Below, piece after piece: positions 10,345 through 22,838 of a stretch of 64,000 bases of DNA. Origin of the DNA: Madurella fahalii (taxonomy: Eukaryota; Ascomycota; Sordariomycetes; Sordariales); the NCBI GenBank assembly GCA_029876055.1, contig CM056875.1, forward strand, positions 3,056,001 through 3,120,000, written 5' to 3'. Position 1 is the first letter of the stretch. Each line of letters starts with the position of its first letter. The notes beneath the pieces were generated by a model that ran no database searches, was not told the DNA's origin, and saw nothing but the letters and a program-made list of their open reading frames with translations. The position numbers and the translations under genes were made by a program.

Positions 10345-13300
10345 ATGGCAGAACTGCTTTCTGAGCCTATCGCCATCATCGGTGCCGGGTGTCGCTTTCC
10401 TGGGGGAGCAAGCTCACCATCGAAACTCTGGGAACTTTTGAGCAACCCTCGCGACGTTCTCACTCGGATACCAGCATCTCGGTTCGATCCAAACGGCTTC
10501 TATAACGAAGATGGACGTCACCATGGGGTTAGTATGCCCAAAGAAGTTATATCTGTTAGATGATCGCAAGAATACGTTGCTAACCTTTGAAACCTGAAGA
10601 GCACCAACGCCGACAAGGCGTACCTGCTGGAAGAGGATATTCGTCTTTTTGACAATGCTTTCTTCGGCATCCGAGCAGAAGAAGCCGAGTCCATGGATCC
10701 CCAGCAGCGCATTCTGCTCGAGGTTGTGTATGAAGGGCTCGAATCGGCAGGCTACACCATTCAGCAACTTCGCGGCTCGTCAACTGCCGTCTACGTCGGC
10801 CAACTCAACGGTGATTTTTACGATGTGGTGCTGCGGGATGTCGACAGCGCACCCCAGTACACAGCTACGGGCACAGCGCGAAGCATCATGTCCAATCGCA
10901 TCTCATACTTCTTTGATTGGAAAGGCCCGTCTATGACCGTCGACACGGCCTGCTCGTCCAGTCTGGTCGCTGTACACCTCTCCGTACAGGCCCTCAGAAG
11001 TGGCCAGTCGACTATTGCTGTCGCCGCAGGCGTCAATCTCCTGCTTGGCCCCGAACAGTTCATATTCGAATCAAAGGTGCGTGTGATCAGTCGCTCCGTG
11101 CCAAGGTAGCGAAGTTGGATGTTAACGCTTGAGTTCCCCAGCTGGGCATGTTGTCCTCACGAGGCCGGTGCGCCATGTGGGATGCCAGCGCTGACGGCTA
11201 CGCAAGGGGAGAGGGCATTGCCGCTGTGGTTCTCAAGCCACTCTCCCAAGCATTAAAAGATGGCGACTCTATCGACTGTCTTATCCGAGAGACTGGCGTC
11301 AATCAAGATGGTCGTAGCACCGGTATCACCATGCCCAGCGCGGTTGCGCAGGCCGACCTCATTCGGTCAACATACCTCCGGTGTGGCCTTGACCCTCTTT
11401 CCCCAGAGGGTCGTTGCCAGTATTTCGAGGCCCATGGAACGGGTACCCCAGCCGGCGACCCGGTCGAAGCACAAGCCGTGCAATCCGTCTTTTTCCCATC
11501 TGAGAGGGGGGCAAAAGACGGGGACAATACAAACTGTGACTCCCTCCCCGTAGGCTCGATCAAAACTATCATAGGACACACGGAAGGGACGGCGGGACTA
11601 GCTGGCCTGCTCAAAGCCGTGCTGGCTGTCCAACACGGCATCATCCCACCGAATATGCATTTTCAGTCTATCAACCCTGCCGTCCAACCATATTGTGAAT
11701 CTCTTCACATCCCACTCTCGCCACAGAAATGGCCGGTCCTGCCCGAGAATGTCCCCCGGCGCGTCAGCGTCAACAGCTTCGGCTTTGGCGGCACCAATTG
11801 TCACCTCATCATCGAAGGTTATCAGATACAGAACAACAGAGGAAGTACCCACCTGGACCCGTGCGGCCCTGTTACTGTCTCGGCCAACTCGGCTACTTCG
11901 CTAGTCTCGGCCGCCGCGTCGCTTTCTCGAGTGCTGCAGACCGAGGTGAAACTCGCTGACATTGTCTGGACACTCCAGATGCGGCGGTCGGAGTTCCCAT
12001 TCAAGGCCAGTTTCGCGGCTTGCGCCACGAAAGAAAAGCTAAAGCAGCAACTGGACGACTGGCTTGCTGCGAACCGACCCGACAGTAGCTCTGGTCTTCA
12101 GCCCTCCCGGAGTCAGCCTCTCCCGCCCCAGGCGCGGTATCCCCCCATCCTTGGCATCTTTACGGGCCAAGGCGCGCAGTGGCCTCGCATGTCGGCCAAG
12201 CTGCTTGACAAGTCGTGGCGCTTTCGTCAAACCATTGAGTCGCTCGAACAGGCGCTTGCTACGCTCCCCGATGCGCCGTTGTGGTCTCTGCAAGCAGAGC
12301 TCCGAAGGCCGTCCGAACTGTCACGCATTCACGAGGCAGCTATTTCCCAGCCGCTCTGTACCGCGGTCCAGATTGCCCTTGTTGATTTACTCTCGGCCGC
12401 CGGCATCAGACTGACCAAAGTCGTCGGCCACTCCTCGGGTGAAATTGCAGCGGCGTATGCGGCGGGCTACTTGACTGCCTCCGACGCCATCCGTATCGCT
12501 TACTATCGCGGCCTGAGCGCCCTCCGTGCTTCTGGAAAGGGGCGGATGCTAGCGGCCGACATGGCATTGCGGGACGCCGAGCTCTTCTGCGCCCGGCCAC
12601 GATTCGTAGGCAGACTCGCTGTTGCTGCGAGCAATTCACCGTCCAGCGTGACCCTGTCTGGCGACATCGATACGATTGAAGAGGCGCTTCGTATCCTAGT
12701 CGATCAAGATGGTGTCTTTGCGAGGGTGCTCAAGGTCGACACGGCATACCACTCGCATCATATGCTGGAGTGCACGCCCGGATACATCGCGTGTTTAGAG
12801 AGATGCGCCATCACAGCCTCGGATCCCAGCACGAAGGATTATGGCTCGTGTGTCTGGTATTCCAGCGTAAAGCCCGGGCTAGCGATCGATCCCGGCTCGC
12901 TTAGTTGCAGCTATTGGGTCGATAACATGACGAATCCGGTATTGTTCTCTCAAGCATTGGGAGCTGCCTTGGCAGATAACACGTCGGGATTATCGTCTGA
13001 GACTGTGGTTGCGCTGGAAGTTGGCCCGCATCCTGCGTTGCAGCGACCTGCTACGGACGTAATACGAGCCATGGGACTTGACGTCGCCTACTCTGGCGTC
13101 TTGCGGAGAGGCACAGACGATATGGAAGCCGTGTGTGCGGCCTTGGGCTTCGTCTGGACGCAGTTTTACGGAGGATCAAGACCGGTTGTCGACTTTGAAG
13201 GCTTCAGATCCGCCTTCTTTGCAGAAATGGACGAGTGCCGCAGACCTCGTCTGTCTAAGGACTTGCCAACCTATCCCTGGGACCATGAACGACCACTGTG

Positions 13301-16300
13301 GAGAGAATCCCGTGCATCCAATCAATTCCGCACCCGCAACATCCGTCCTCACCACCTCCTCGGGACTAATATCCTCAGCACCAACCCAGCCGAGCTCCGT
13401 TGGCGCAATATCATGAAGTTGAGCGAGATGGAATGGCTGAAGGGGCACAGGTTCCAGGGCCAGGTCCTCTTCCCAGCTCAAGGATACGTCAGCATGGCAG
13501 TCGAGGCATGCCTTACGCTCGGGAGAAACAGCTCCCCACTCATGGTCGAGCTCGAGCAGCTTGTGATCCATCGCGGTCTCGCTCTCCAAGGAGACGAGTC
13601 ACCTGGGACCGACGTGTTTTCTGCATTGACCATTTTGAAGCGCAGCGAGCAGCAGATCATGATTGAATTCAATATTTGCAGTGCCCCAGTAGACAGCAAG
13701 GCAGATGCGGCGCAAGTTGACCCTGCCCATCTCAACTTTAGCTGCCGGGCAAGGCTGGTATTGAGGTCCCCATCCTCAGCATCGACCCCGCCAACCACCC
13801 CTTTGCCGCCACGAGTCTCATACGACCGTACCCCCATGAGTCCAGTCGATATCTCCGACTTTTATTCCGCTCTCGCTTCAACTGGCTTGGAATATTCCGG
13901 TGATTTCCTCGTAGCCCGTATTGAGAGGGCCAACGGTTTCTCAACTGTCCGCTTCAACCGGCCGAGGGTAAACGGCCTTCACCTACATCCGGCAATGTTG
14001 GATGCGGCTTCACACTCCCTGCTCGCAGCCCTATCTGCCCACCAAGAGGGGATGCTTGCAGCCACATACCTTCCATCCGCGATTGAACGCGTGCGTGTTG
14101 ATGTCGGCCGGCTTTTCCAGGCTTCTGCGAGAGGGGACATACGGGCGCAGAAGACAGAAGGCTATGACAGTCTGGACTTGATCGCGGACTGCCATGTCCG
14201 CAAGAAATCGCCGACTGAAGTCTGCTGCGACGTTGAGATCTTTAGCGGAGCAGATGGACACCCGGAGGTTCAGATTGAGGGTTTAACCTGCTCCCCCTTT
14301 GGCGGCTTCACCGAGAGGGATGACAGGATTATCTTCTCTCACACTGTGTGGAAGAAGGATATCTTATCTGGAATTGACCTGGCCACGGATGGCAACTCGG
14401 ACAATTTTGACCTTGCTAAGCATGTGGACGAGACAGATTTGGTGGCGCGGGCGGTGTACTTTTATCTCCGTAAACTACGAGACAACTTCACCCCCGAGGA
14501 TATCCCAACCGGCAGCGATTCTCAGGCACACTTGACCAGTTACTGGAACTGGGCCATCAACCATACCCTAGCTAGGATCGAAGGCGGGCAACACCCCAGA
14601 GTGCAGAAGGAGTGGGCGAGCGATTGCCGAGAGGATTTGCGAAAATGGAGCCAACATGTCCCGGATCTTATCGACTTGACGGTGGTCATGGCTCTGGGTG
14701 AAGCGTTGCCAAACGTCCTCCGGGGCCGGGTCCCGGCTCTGCAGATCCTGATGCAGGACGACATGCTTACAACTTATTATCAGAAAGGACTTGGCCTCGA
14801 GCGAGCAAACAGGCGTGCTGCTGCCGCCGCCGCACAGATCATTCACCGTTACCCTGACTTGCATGTTCTCGAGGTCGGCGGCGGCACGGGGAGTGCAACC
14901 CTTGCCATCCTGCCCCGTCTTGCGGACAAGTTCGCATCCTACACCTTTACCGATATCTCCTCAGGATTTTTCGAGAATACGCGCGAAAGGCTCGGGTACC
15001 ATGCTGCACGAATGGTGTTTCGGACTCTTGATATTTCACGCGATCCTATCGACGAGCAGGGATTTGAGGTTGGCGCATATGGATTGGTGGTGGCATCCAA
15101 TGTGCTGCACGCAACGCCAAAGATGGTTGAAACACTGCGCAACTGTAGACGGCTGCTCCGCCCAGGAGGATATCTGCTGCTATTGGAGAACACGGCGGGC
15201 GCGATATCCACCGAGTTCATCTTCGGCACGTTGTCTGGCTGGTGGCTCGGCGCAGACGAAGGGCGCGAGATTTCTCCCCTCGTCGACGAGGCACACTGGC
15301 ATGAGCTCCTACTGCAAAGCGGATTTTCTGGAGTCGATGTGGTTGCCCGCGATGTGGACGACGATCTTCGCTATTACACCTATTCTGTCATGGTGAGTCA
15401 GGCCGTCGATGACCGCATTGCTCTTCTTCGCGAGCCGCTCCACACAACTACCCCTGGTATCACCACCCCCAAGCTCCATAGCGCCATTATCATCGGCAGT
15501 ACGCAACTGGCCGCTAGTAATACCGCCAAGGATGTTGCCACTCTCATCTCCCCCTTCGCGGAGAGCGTAACCGTGTTGGACCAACTTGAACACCTCCATG
15601 GCCAGTTTCCGCGCGACACGGCCGTCATATGTCTGGCAGAGCTGATGGAGCCAGTTTTGCGAGACGTCACGCAACAAAAACTGTCTGCATTACAAAACAT
15701 CCTCTGCAAATCCACACACGTCCTCTGGCTCACAAAGGGGCGGCTCAGTGGTGCCGAACCTCACGCCAGTATGGTCCTTGGTATTGCGCGCTGCGTCATG
15801 TTAGAGCTGCCCGGCCGACCGATGCAGTTCGTCGACTGCGAAGGCCAGGATATGAATTCATTATGCGCACAATGGACCGCAAATGCCTTTTTGCGAATGG
15901 TGTGTCTCGGTCGACCCGAATTTGACGAAGTCCTATGGAGCAGGGAGACCGAGATCGCAATGGATTGCCACTGGAATGAGTTGTTACCGAGGCTCATACC
16001 CGACAAGGAACGCAACGACCGATTGAATTCGAGAGCGAGGACTATGGTTGACGACGTTTGGATGTCTGAAACAAGTCCACTGCGTCTTGTCCCAACCCGG
16101 GAAGGCTCATTCGAACTTCACCGGTCTCCCGAGTTACTATCGGCACGGCAGGAACGCCGTAGGATATCCGTCCGGTTTTCTTCCGTCTGCGGATTCAATA
16201 CAAAAGAGGCAGCTGAAGCTTTGTATCTGTGTATCGGCGCAGAGCAAGAATCGGGTCAGCAAGTCGTCGCTCTCTCTCCCGTCAACGTCTCCTGTATTGA

Positions 16301-19300
16301 GGTTCCTCATGAAGTCATCTGGAGGACGGATACAGGCGATGAGATAAACCCAGAGACCTTTAAGCGCCTCCTGACACTGATTGTTGCCGATAGTCTCGTC
16401 TACGACGCGCATGGATGCATCTGGGTTCACCAAGCCGACGCGATTCTCGCCGAGACGTTGACCCAGGTAGCAGAGCGCAATGGGGCGAGAGTCTTCTTCA
16501 GCAGCTCCGAGGATCCTACCGCATTATCAGAGAACTACACATTCATACACCCTCAGACCACAGCTCGAAGGCTCGAATTGATAGCTCCCCAAGAGGTCAG
16601 CGTCTTCGCAAACGTGAGCAGCGGCAAGTGTAAGAACCCAGCGTTGGATTGTCTGATTCGTGCGTCAGTTGGCAATATGACCAACGTATTCGAAATGCCG
16701 CGCCTTATCACTCGCTCCGACAAGGATCCTGCGCAATGGACAGTGGAGTTAGCCTACAACCAAACACACTTGTGCCGTGCAATCTGCTCTTACCTCGATG
16801 AGACGAGGAGACAAAGTACAGCAGTCAAGGCCAATGAGAAATCGGGCTCCCGGGTGATACCGGTGATGTCAATCGCTTCTGCCACCAGCAGTAGCACCCC
16901 CGACGTCGCAGACGTTGTAGATTGGACCTGTCTTAAGCAGGCCATCCCGGCTATGGCTCGGCCCCTCGATGCTCATTTTCTGCTCTCTGCCAATAAGACG
17001 TACTTCTTAGCAGGCTTAACGGGGTCCGTAGGGCTCTCACTCTGCAACTGGATGGCCGATCACGGGGCACGGTATTTTGCGTTGGCAAGCCGCAATCCGT
17101 CTATCGAACCCGAAGCTGCAAGACGACTAGCTCGCAAAGGAGCGACACTCCGCATTCTATCTACAGACCTAGCCGACTTAGAGAGTGTCGCCGCTGCCCG
17201 CCGCAGCCTGACAACTTCGGAGCATGGGCCCGCCATGCCTCCCGTCGGAGGCGTCGCCAACGGCGCCATGATTCTACGCGACAGAGCTTTTGAAAACATG
17301 TCGGTTGAGGACTTCGAGGCTGTGCTTCGCCCCAAAATTCAAGGATCTCTCAACTTGGAAACCGTCTTTGGCCATCAGGACGACCTTGACTTTTTCATCT
17401 TCCTCTCTTCCGCATCCAGCGTGCTAGGCGTTCCCGGTCTGGCCAACTATGGCGCAGCCAACCTCTTCATGTGTGGTTTGGCACAACAGCGACGGCGCCG
17501 CGGCGCTCCGGCCTCCGTCATTGATATTGGCGCGCTCGCAGACGTCGGCTATCTTACCCGCGGGTCCAATTCCCACGAGGTTGCCGAGCTCACTCGCAAG
17601 CACAACTCGAAACCGCTGTTCGAATCAGACCTCCACACCATGTTTGCCGAAGCGATATATGCCGGCTCGAGGAATCTTGAGAAAGAGGCCGAAATCATGA
17701 CCGGCATTGGCCTCTGGGACGTCTCAAGTCCGGAACAGGCACGCAGGCCAAGTTGGTTCAACCAACCGAGGATGTCACATTATATGATCCGAAGAAGTGA
17801 CGCTATTGCCTCTGATAGCTCGAACCTGAAATCGTCTGACAACCAAAAGCCTAGTATTCTAAGTCAGCTTGCCAGCGCTGGGAATGATACCAATGCTGCC
17901 CTGCGCATCTTGGAGTTAGGCCTGGTGGAGAAAATAGAAAAGGCTCTGCAAATGCCCGCTGGCTCGCTGGACGCACACTCCTCGCTTCTGTCGCTCGGCA
18001 TGGACTCGTTGGTGGCGATTCAGGTGCGGTCATGGATTGCTGAGGAATTAAACGTCAACATGGCTGCGCTGGGGATCTTGGCGAGCCCATCCGTGAGAGA
18101 TCTAAGCGCCGAGCTTCTTGCACAGTTGCCAGATACACAGCTGGAGGGCGGTGCGAGCAATAATTCCGAAGCAGGGGATGTTAACAGCGAACTCTCACCA
18201 ATTTCGACACCTGTCTCTTCGGCTGTGACTGATTCCGGCTCTTCTGGACCATCAGTTCCGCAGCTCGTTGCCGGATCTTCTGGACCACTCGCCGGCACGG
18301 GTGTTCAAGAAGAGGTCGCTGACGGCTTGGCCGTCGCGGATCTCGAGCCTCTGTCTAGAGAAAGGGGGTCAGTGCATGAAAATAAGGAATTCAGCGACCA
18401 TACTACGGCCAATGGGGAGATGCAGAGCTATATCCGCGAGGGTGAACTCTCTCACGGCCAGAACCGGTTGTTCTTTTTGCACAGATACTTGGTGGACAAA
18501 TCGACGTATAACTGTGCACTTGCTGGCAAGATCCATGGCACCCTCGATACCACCAGGCTGGCGGCTGCTATCAAGAAGGTCGTGTGGATGCACGAATCAC
18601 TCCGAAGCTGTTACTTCTTTGACCACTCTTCAGGTAAAGGCCGTCAGAGAGTCAAATCAGACACGGGCTCCGTGTTTGAACACCGCCCGAGTGGGCTCAA
18701 TGGAGATGCCGAGTTGAAAGCCGAACTTGACCGGCTGCAAAAGTACGAATTCAACCTCGAAGACGGTGAGGTGGTCAAGGTTACTGCGTTTTCCCAAACT
18801 CCCACCAAGCATTTCATCATAATCGCCTACCACCACCTCGTCATGGACGGATTTAGCCTTGTGGTCTTTCTTCGCCAGCTGCAAGCTGCATACTCGGGCG
18901 CACAGGAGCTGGCAGCACCACCGCTTCAAGCCATCGACCTAGTTGGGGAGCATCTTGAAGTTTGTTCTGACCCCGCGACGCTCCAAGGAGACGTCGAGTT
19001 TTGGCGGGAGATCCATCATGACGGACCCGCCCCCTTACCCCTGTTTCCCTTCGCCAAGACCAAGTATCGCAAGCAGCCGCTTGACGCCTATGGATCTCAC
19101 AGCTTCGAGATCAAACTGGATGCAGCCTTTGCCCAGCGCGTTAAGAATAAGTGCACCAAGCTGCGTGCGACGCCGTTCCACTTCTATCTCGCGGCGTTGG
19201 CGGCCTTTTTGTCGAGGTGGCTGGACATTTCCGACCTCTGCATCGGAATTGTTGATGCGAACCGTCCCCGAGACAATACAGACACGATCGGCTACTTTTT

Positions 19301-22300
19301 GAACATGCTTGCGTTGCGATTCCGGCTGGACAGGGACTCTAGCTTTGACGAGCTGGTCTCGCAAACTCGCGAGATTGTATTTTCCGCGCTAGCACACTCC
19401 ACCACGCCGTTCGATGCCGTACTCGACCATCTCCGCGTTCCTAGGGAGGCCCATCATCCGTTGTTCCAGGCGGCCATGAACTACCGCATCGGCCATGAGT
19501 CGACGCGTTCAGTATGGGACGAATGCGAGGTTGAGTGGACCGATATGGTCGTAGCTCGTAACCCATTCGATCTCCATCTGGACATTACTGAGATTGGACA
19601 TGGAGGTGGCGTCTGGATATCCCTGGGAGTGCAGAGCTACTTGTATTCGGCTTTCGATGCGGACATGTTGGCTAAGTCGTTTGTTTGCTTGGTCAAGAGT
19701 GCTGTCGATGCCACTGAGACCCGGATTTCAACGACAATTCACAGCCTCTGCTTGGCGGAGAACGCCCAGCGGCAAGCAGCGATCGACCTCGGGCGCGGGC
19801 CTGACATGCGTCTGCATCCTGTACTGCCACAGACCCTTGTTTACCGCCTCGACCGAGTAGCACGCCGGTACGCTAACGACGTTGCCATCAAGGATGGGTC
19901 GGGCGTAACGTTTACCTACGCGGCAATGACACGTCTCGTCAAGGTCATCAGCCATTCCTTGCAACAAAGCGGGGTGTGTGTCGGGAGCCGTGTCGCCGTC
20001 TACGTTGCTGCCTCAGCACACGCCCTATGTGCCATGCTGGCCGTCATGCGGCTAGGAGCCATCTATGTCCCGCTGGACCGACGCAATCCGGCCGAGCGCT
20101 TGGGACTCATCGTTGCGGATAGCCAGCCGCAGGTGCTGATTTACAAGGGCGATCAGGACTTTGGCGTGGTTCTCAGCCTGAGAAAACATGCAGACTTCGC
20201 CGTCCTCGATCTCTACCACCTAACAAAGCCTGCCGAAGGACTACAGCAGCCACTGGAGGAACCTGAAGTTGACATTTTGGCCACACCAGACGACCCTGCC
20301 TGCGCTATCTACACCAGCGGCTCCACGGGACGGCCCAAAGGCGTCCTCATGACGCACCGTAACCTTGTCAACCAAGTCTATGCCGTCCGAAGCATGTTGA
20401 AAATCGGCCGAGAAGTCGTACTTCAACAGTCATCTCCGGGCTTTGACTGTTCGATGGAGCAGATATTCGGCGGCCTCGCTCACGCGGGGACCGTTGTCGT
20501 AGTTCCCGAGGAAGCTCGCGGGGACTCGGCCGCTATAGCAGCAATCATGGTGGCCGAGAGCGTCACCTACACCGTCGGCGTGCCGTCTGAGTATATGGCG
20601 CTGCTTACTTTCGGTCGAGAGACACTCAAAAAATGTTCTACATGGCGCTTAGCTGTTAGTGGTGGTGAGAAGTTGACGGCAAGCCACGCGTCTGGGTTTG
20701 CTCTGTTGGGTCTGCCTCAGTTGAAGCTCGTCAACGCGTACGGTCCAGCCGAGGGCACCATCTCATGCAGCCGTGGGTTTATCGATTATCATGCCGTTGC
20801 CGATTCGATGGAGGACCCGCACGTGGGCCGGGTCATGGCTAATTACTCTGTTGTCATTGTCGATGAGGACCTAGAAACGGTCCCCATAGGACATCCGGGA
20901 GAAATCTGCATTGGTGGCGTGGGCGTTGCACGTGGATACATCAACCGTCCGGATGAGGAAAAAGAGCGATTCCTGACGGATCCTGAGTTTTCCGGAAGGT
21001 ACCACCTCAGAGACAGGCGGTTTTACCGGTCTGGAGACCTCGGGCGCATCATGCCTAGCGGCGTGCTACACTCCCTTGGCCGCGTTCAGGGAGACAGCCA
21101 GGTCCAGATCCGCGGCGTGAGAGTTGAACTCGACGAGGTGGCGGCTGTTATCGTGCGAACTGCCGGTTCCGATGCAATCAGCGACGCAGCAGTGTCATTG
21201 CGGGAGGGCGGTCTGCTGGTTGCTTTTGTGGTCGTCACCCCTGGATCGCCAGCTGACGGGCGAGCTTCGATGTCAACATGGCTAGAGGAAGTGGCCACGC
21301 GTTTGCCGTTGCCAATGTACATGCGCCCCTCGTTAATGGTGCCTGTCGAGGAGCTACCAAGGACAGCGAACGGTAAACGGGATCGGCAGCGGATCGATAC
21401 TCTCCCCATCCCGGATGGCTGGATCGGAGCAAGCAGCGGGGCCGAAGAAGGGCAAGATCGGTTGACAGACCTTGAGCAACAAGTCAAGCTCAGTTGGGAA
21501 CAAGTCCTCCCTGCTACAATTCGTCCGCCTACCTTCGGCCGGAATTCGGACTTTTTCCGCGTTGGGGGCAACTCGCTGCTTCTACTCCATCTTCAGGCAG
21601 TGTTGAAGGCCGGTTTTGGAGCGCATATCTCACTACCAGAATTATTCCAGTCCAGCACTCTTGCCGGCATGGCGGCATTGTTAAAACCCGCGCCGTTGTC
21701 ACACTCTGAAACCTCAGATATGGATTGGGCCAGCGAGGTGAAATCTCTCACCAATGGAGTAGTCGTCCCTTCGTTACCATTCCACGATAATCCAGTTCCC
21801 CCACAACCAGATGGCTTAACGGTCCTCCTCACGGGTGCCACTGGCTTCCTCGGCACACATCTCCTCTCCCATCTCATCGCCAACCCTCGCGTCCGCACCG
21901 TCCACTGCGTCGCCATCCGCCCGGACCCGTCCGGCCGCCCTCGCCACGTCAAGCTCTCATCACCCAAAATTGTCAAACATCCCGGCGACCTCAGCGACCG
22001 CTACCTTGGCCTCTCAGAGGAAACCTTCACCCGCCTCGCGAGAGAATGCAACCTCATCATCCACAACGGCGCCGACGTGAGCTTCCTCAAGACGTACGCC
22101 TCTCTCAGGGCGCCCAACGTGCTCTCTACCAAGACCCTCGCCGAGATGGCGCTCGCGGGCGGCGCACCCGGGGCCGCCGTGCCCCTGCATTTCGTCTCGA
22201 CCGCCTCGGTCGCGCGCTTCTCCCCGCTCGGCGCCGGCGCCTCGGCGCCGCCCCTCCCACCCATCTCGCTCCTCGGCTCTCCGCCCCGCAACCCCCACGC

Positions 22301-22838
22301 CGCGGACACGGAGGGCTACGTCGCGTCCAAGTGGGTGTCGGAAGCCCTGCTCGAGCACCTGGCCGCGTCGCGCCCCCTGCGCGTCCACATCCACCGCCCC
22401 GTGTCCCTCGCCCTGGACGGCGCGCCGGCCACGGATATCGTGGGCGCGCTCTTGGCGCTGGGCAGGCAGATGGCGGCTGTGCCGAGGATGGGGTACGCGG
22501 AGGGCCGGGTCGAGGGGCTCCTAGACCTCGCTTCCGTGGAGGAGGTGGCCGGGGAGATTGTGCGTGCCGCGGGGGAGTCGGTGGCGGTGCCATCGGGAAC
22601 TAAGGAACGGGGTGGTGAGGTGGTGTTTGCGCATTACTGTGGCGGGAAAAAGATCGTGCCGGGCGAGTTTGCGAGGTTTTTGAGTGAACAGATCGGCAGA
22701 ACGGTGGAGGAGTGGGATATGGACAGATGGTTGCGGGATGCGAGGGTGAAAGGGCTTGATCCGCTTGTTGGGACCTACCTGGAGGAGTGGTGGAGAGGAG
22801 GGAAGAAGCTGGTGTTGCCTGTTATTAGCAAGAGTTGA
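10345..22838 (+). CDS. Hybrid highly reducing PKS-NRPS (KS-AT-DH-cMT-ER0-KR-ACP-C-A-T-R)
   Basis: Three exons (10345–10527, 10600–11076, 11142–22838) give about 4118 residues. All catalytic landmarks are present: KS Cys179 in DTACSSS, with EAHGTGT and IGHTEG; AT Ser651 in GHSSGE; DH His989 (HRFQGQVLFP) and Asp1174; C-methyltransferase motif EVGGGTGS from residue 1464; KR GLTGSVG and Tyr2323 (NYGAAN); ACP Ser2509 (GMDSL); C HHLVMDG from 2784; A core YTSGSTGRPKGV; T Ser3698 (GGNSL); R TGATGFLG from 3784 with Tyr3946/Lys3950 (YVASK). The stretch between cMT and KR lacks an NADPH-binding enoyl reductase motif. The enzyme should build a C-methylated, non-enoyl-reduced chain, condense it with one amino acid and release it reductively as an aminoaldehyde. 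The intact Tyr/Lys argues against Dieckmann (tetramic acid) release. A trans-ER encoded elsewhere cannot be excluded. Confidence 0.96.

Noticed and set aside
22001..22593. Long antisense frames across the R domain
   Set aside because: These arise from high GC at codon third positions of the PKS-NRPS and carry only Arg/Gly/Pro-rich shadow sequence.
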